A DNA stretch of 19,940 nucleotides from Zarea fungicola (Eukaryota; Ascomycota; Sordariomycetes; Hypocreales; Cordycipitaceae). Numbering within the stretch: the first letter of the stretch is position 1; every line of letters starts with the position of its first letter. Shown in pieces: positions 17,169 through 19,940 of the stretch. The DNA is taken from contig FWCC01000637.1 of assembly GCA_900169235.1 (NCBI GenBank), positions 1 through 19,940 on the forward strand, given 5' to 3'. The notes beneath the pieces are model-generated. The model searched no databases, had not been told where the DNA came from, and saw only the letters and a list, made by a program, of their open reading frames with translations. The position numbers and the translations under genes are program-made.

Positions 17169-18809
17169 CTAGCATTGAAAATTAAGAGATCCAGCATCAC
17201 CCGACTCCCAGGGTGAGCGAATTTCAATTTCCTCAACCAACTTGGCGTGTGCTGTGCTCCGTATGACAATATCAAATGGAAATTCAGCTGGATGGGAAAT
17301 CAGTCCGGGCTGGAATTGTCGCCTAGCTTCCATTGCCCCCCCCTGCTTATTCACAGCTCTGCGGATTTCAAACACAGCCAGAATCCTCGATATTGTCGAA
17401 AACAAGCTCATACTAGCGAAAACTCTTCCAGGACAGACTCTACGGCCATGTCCAAAAACGGTTTCCGCTGGATCTGGTTCTGTCCGCGGTGCAATGAAAC
17501 GTTCTGGTTCAAAGGCAGACGGATTAGGGTAGACCTGTGGATCATTTTGAAACCACCAGGTTGCCGGCAATATGATGGAACCCTTTGGGATAAAATATCC
17601 TCCATAATTGATATCATCATCAGTTAAGTGGGATACGCCCATTGGTGTGATTGGGAACCAGCGAAGTGTTTCCTTAACTAACGCTGACACGTACGGCAAC
17701 TGATCTTGATCTTGCAACTCAGGGAGCCGGTGCGGGTCCGAACCAATAATGGTGTCAATTTCATTCTGTGCTTTTCGCTGAACCTCTGGGAACATGATCA
17801 TGGCTAGAACAAATGCGCTAATGGCAGCAACTGTAGTATCAGCACCGGCTGCGTACATACTGGAAGCTGTCCACTTGATCGCTTCTTCTATGTCTTGATC
17901 CATTTCCACTGTATTATCTTTGGTACCTTGCTTTATGTGCCTGGAAACGTATGATGGTACATAAATTCCGTTATTCATCTGGTCCTGGATGAATGCATAA
18001 GGCACGTCGGTAACCTGATGGTTTATTCTGTGCCAGTTCTCAGCAGTTTCTTTAAACTTCATACCTGGAAGCCAGCGAGGCAGAAACCTTATCCAAGGTA
18101 TCAAATCAACTAACCATGCACCAGGCATAAAGGCTTTTGAGAAATTATCCATCATTTGCTCTATCAAAAGCACTAATGGGTCTGGTAGATGCGGGCTAAT
18201 AGTATAACCATATGTCGTCTTTAAGATGATAGCGGCGGCTTCCCTAAACAATTTGTTAGCTTAGATGGGTCAACTAGTCGGCTAATAGATGCCTTGCGTT
18301 TTAATATGCTTAGTAAGGGCCTGAGGATTCTTTAGTATCCTTAAAAGAAGGCGTCGGGACTCCACATCTTGAATGTTATTAAACTGCGATGCGGCCTTCT
18401 CAGTCCCTATTTGTTGGTGTATCATTTTTCGATGCTGACGCCAACTAGAGCTATACTGCTTAGGAGCAAGGAACTTGTGAAATCCACATAGTGCAGCAAA
18501 GGTAAAGTAAGGCCGCCCTGATGATTTCGAGGCTGCTTTCTCGAGAATATCTATAGCGGCTTGTTTATCATGGAGTATAATCATCGTCTGCCCCAGCACA
18601 GTGATAGAGCTGATTGGTCCATATTTATTCTTGAATTCTAGCCAGTGCTGATACTCAAGCTCTCCTTTAACTGGTAAGTTCAGGATGTTGCCTACAATAG
18701 GCAGAGGTGCAGGCCCGGGTGGAAGTGTATCTACGGTGCCCACTCGCCAGCGTCGACAGATGTGGACGGCGAGAACCACGAAAATGAGTGATAGTAGAAG
18801 ATAGCACAT
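17169..18809 (-). CDS. Cytochrome P450 monooxygenase
   Basis: A complete microsomal P450 of 528 residues, read on the minus strand as exons 18809-18298 and 18243-17169. It would insert one oxygen atom into an unknown substrate, using electrons from a P450 reductase at the ER. An N-terminal membrane anchor (residues 1 to ~17) is followed by the hinge PPGPAPLPIVGN from residue 30. AGADTT at 303-308 is the I-helix oxygen-binding motif, ETLR at 362-365 the K-helix E-x-x-R, and PERF lies at 417-420. FGHGRRVCPG at 434-443 is the heme loop with ligand C441. The exon join restores HIKTEAAAIILKTTYGYTI, a well-conserved stretch in fungal P450s related to O-methylsterigmatocystin oxidoreductase-like enzymes; that relation is a memory of the pattern, not a search. 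The intron is GC-AG. No biosynthetic backbone gene is adjacent. Confidence 0.93.
18244..18297 (-). other. GC-AG intron in the P450 gene
   Basis: On the minus strand the donor is GCAAGG, a CTAAGCTAAC branch region precedes GTTTAG, and the intron is 54 nt long and phase 2 (AC|G codes Thr171). Reading through meets a stop (TAG) within a few codons, and no GT occurs before that stop, so the GC donor is the only option that keeps the conserved protein whole. Confidence 0.88.
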
Positions 18810-19940
18810 GCTTTTGATTAGATCAAAGTCATAAATATTTGTAGTTGGAGAACTGAGACTGGAATGAGCAGCGCATTAGATTGCCTTTTAATAAAAGCAG
18901 CCACTCATTCTCTTGTACTTTGATCAGGCTGCAAGCTATGTGTCATGAGACAACAGCCGCTATGCACAGCCACGTGGAAAGCACCGGAAATACCACTCTC
19001 AACCTGTCCTCATGACCAAGCCATGCATAATGTAGTCCATACTAATGCATGGAAAAAGATGAAGCCCCACAACATCACAAAGCCAGACTCAGACATTTCC
19101 CTACTCTTTATGCTGCTAGAGGCACCTCAAAGCCTCCAATTTGCTGAACATGACTCCTTTAGCCAGATCCAATGGGACTTGATGAAGCTGTGCCATATTT
19201 CGGCCCATGTCACCTACATCAGATAGGTTTCTAGACCTGGTGCCGCCACTAAATATGTTCATCGTTGACATTCAGCCTTTGTTAGTGTTTGTATTGTCTT
19301 GGCGGCGCGGAGCGGGGGCTCATGTACGACAGAGTTCGACTGGCTTTCTGCCACTTATTTTTTTGTGAGGAGGGGAATCAGTACGGAGTCGATGCCACGC
19401 AGTGGATGGTTGCAATCGTGGCCCTGATGTACGCCGAGTGGGGCCGACAGATGCCGGCTACTATAATGAGACATTTAATGATGTTTCTTTATTATTTTAT
19501 GGCAAGTTTTATGACTGGGATGTAAATACGACACCTATACGCTGTGAGGCTGCCTTGGTTTATCCGCCACTTGCCGTTAGGCGACAGATCCGAGAGGCCA
19601 TGGGACGGCCCGTCCTTGACTAAGGAAGTAGTCCTCCATAAGATAGGGCTTTAGCCTCTAAAATAAATAGACTATATAGTATTATTATGGTATCTTAAAA
19701 TATAAGGCATTTTTACTATTCCTATTTTGATAGCAGGTAAAGTTAGTTATAATTTAGTGGCACCTAAAGATTTTCACCTGTGAAGGCTGTCACAAGTGGG
19801 AGCCTCAGTGTTGCGCGGGGTGTGATTATCGACTCTTCAAGGGGCTCGACCTGGGCGGAGCCTTGTTGGATACGCGGGAGTGTCGTTAAGTCACAATGGG
19901 GTCTGATTAACCAGATTATTAAGCCAGAACTGATGATTCT
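18810..19940. other. Right flank, no gene supported
   Basis: The first ~150 bp are the P450 promoter. Open frames at 18945-19226 and 19289-19525 (+) have no recognisable features. A possible relic frame at 19369-19623 is listed separately. From 19655 to 19760 the DNA is strongly AT-rich; after 19770 it becomes GC-richer again (GTTGCGCGGGGTGTG, CTCGACCTGGGCGGAG). This change may mark the edge of another element continuing past the window, but I cannot name it. Confidence 0.45.
19369..19623 (+). pseudogene. Possible 3' gene fragment, unrecognised
   Basis: An 84-codon open stretch ends at TAA 19621-19623 with protein-like text such as FYGKFYDWDVNTTPIRCEAA and VYPPLAVRRQIREAMGRPV. It has no start codon of its own. 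An overlapping frame upstream (19289-19525, with GVDATQWMVAIVALMYAEWG) also looks protein-like, as if one gene had been broken by a frameshift, though an intron or chance could explain it. No family is recognised. Confidence 0.15.

Noticed and set aside
446..18809. Secondary-metabolite gene cluster (transporter, regulator, P450)
   Set aside because: The three genes are many kilobases apart, with unrelated genes between, and no PKS, NRPS, terpene or DMAT synthase is present.
19770..19940. Start of an LTR retrotransposon beginning near TGTTGCGCGGGG
   Set aside because: There is no second repeat, primer-binding site or coding domain inside the window to support it.

Overview
The window comes from a filamentous ascomycete, most likely a Sordariomycete and plausibly of the order Hypocreales; the species cannot be told from the sequence. 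The evidence is a set of short introns (48-101 nt) with GTAAGT-like donors and CTAAC/CTGAC branch sites, a class II hydrophobin, a Zn2Cys6 regulator, a fungal-type P450 and a fungal GH25 lysozyme. I reconstructed eight protein-coding genes by joining exons by eye, with 14 introns in total. Two of these introns use GC-AG splice sites, which is many for so few genes.

Left part (1-7100): an MFS monocarboxylate-transporter-like permease (446-1865, +), then a large single-intron SF1 superfamily helicase with a C-terminal zinc knuckle (2587-6010, +), whose upstream region contains a duplicated ~70-bp block, then a secreted GH25 lysozyme on the opposite strand (7024-6218, -). Middle part (7100-11112): about 2 kb without a supported gene, holding a poly(A) tract with two Ns and an inverted CCGTCGG/CCGACGG site, followed by a seven-exon Zn2Cys6 transcription factor (9076-11112, +). 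Its zinc cluster is interrupted by two introns.

Right part (11113-19940): a class II hydrophobin (12339-11974, -) that becomes visible only when two exons are joined, flanked by two direct copies of a ~95-bp repeat. Next come an unrecognised secreted protein ending in HDEL (13664-15465, +), a very small protein that is almost only a Sin3-type PAH domain (16146-15796, -), and a cytochrome P450 (18809-17169, -). The last 1.1 kb has no supported gene.

The genes do not form an obvious pathway. There is a transporter, a regulator and a P450, but no polyketide synthase, NRPS, terpene synthase or other backbone enzyme, so I do not call a metabolite cluster. The region reads as accessory sequence: secreted and surface proteins, repeats and long intergenic gaps. 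The least ordinary items are the HDEL-ended secreted protein with a competing 3' intron, and the solitary PAH protein.
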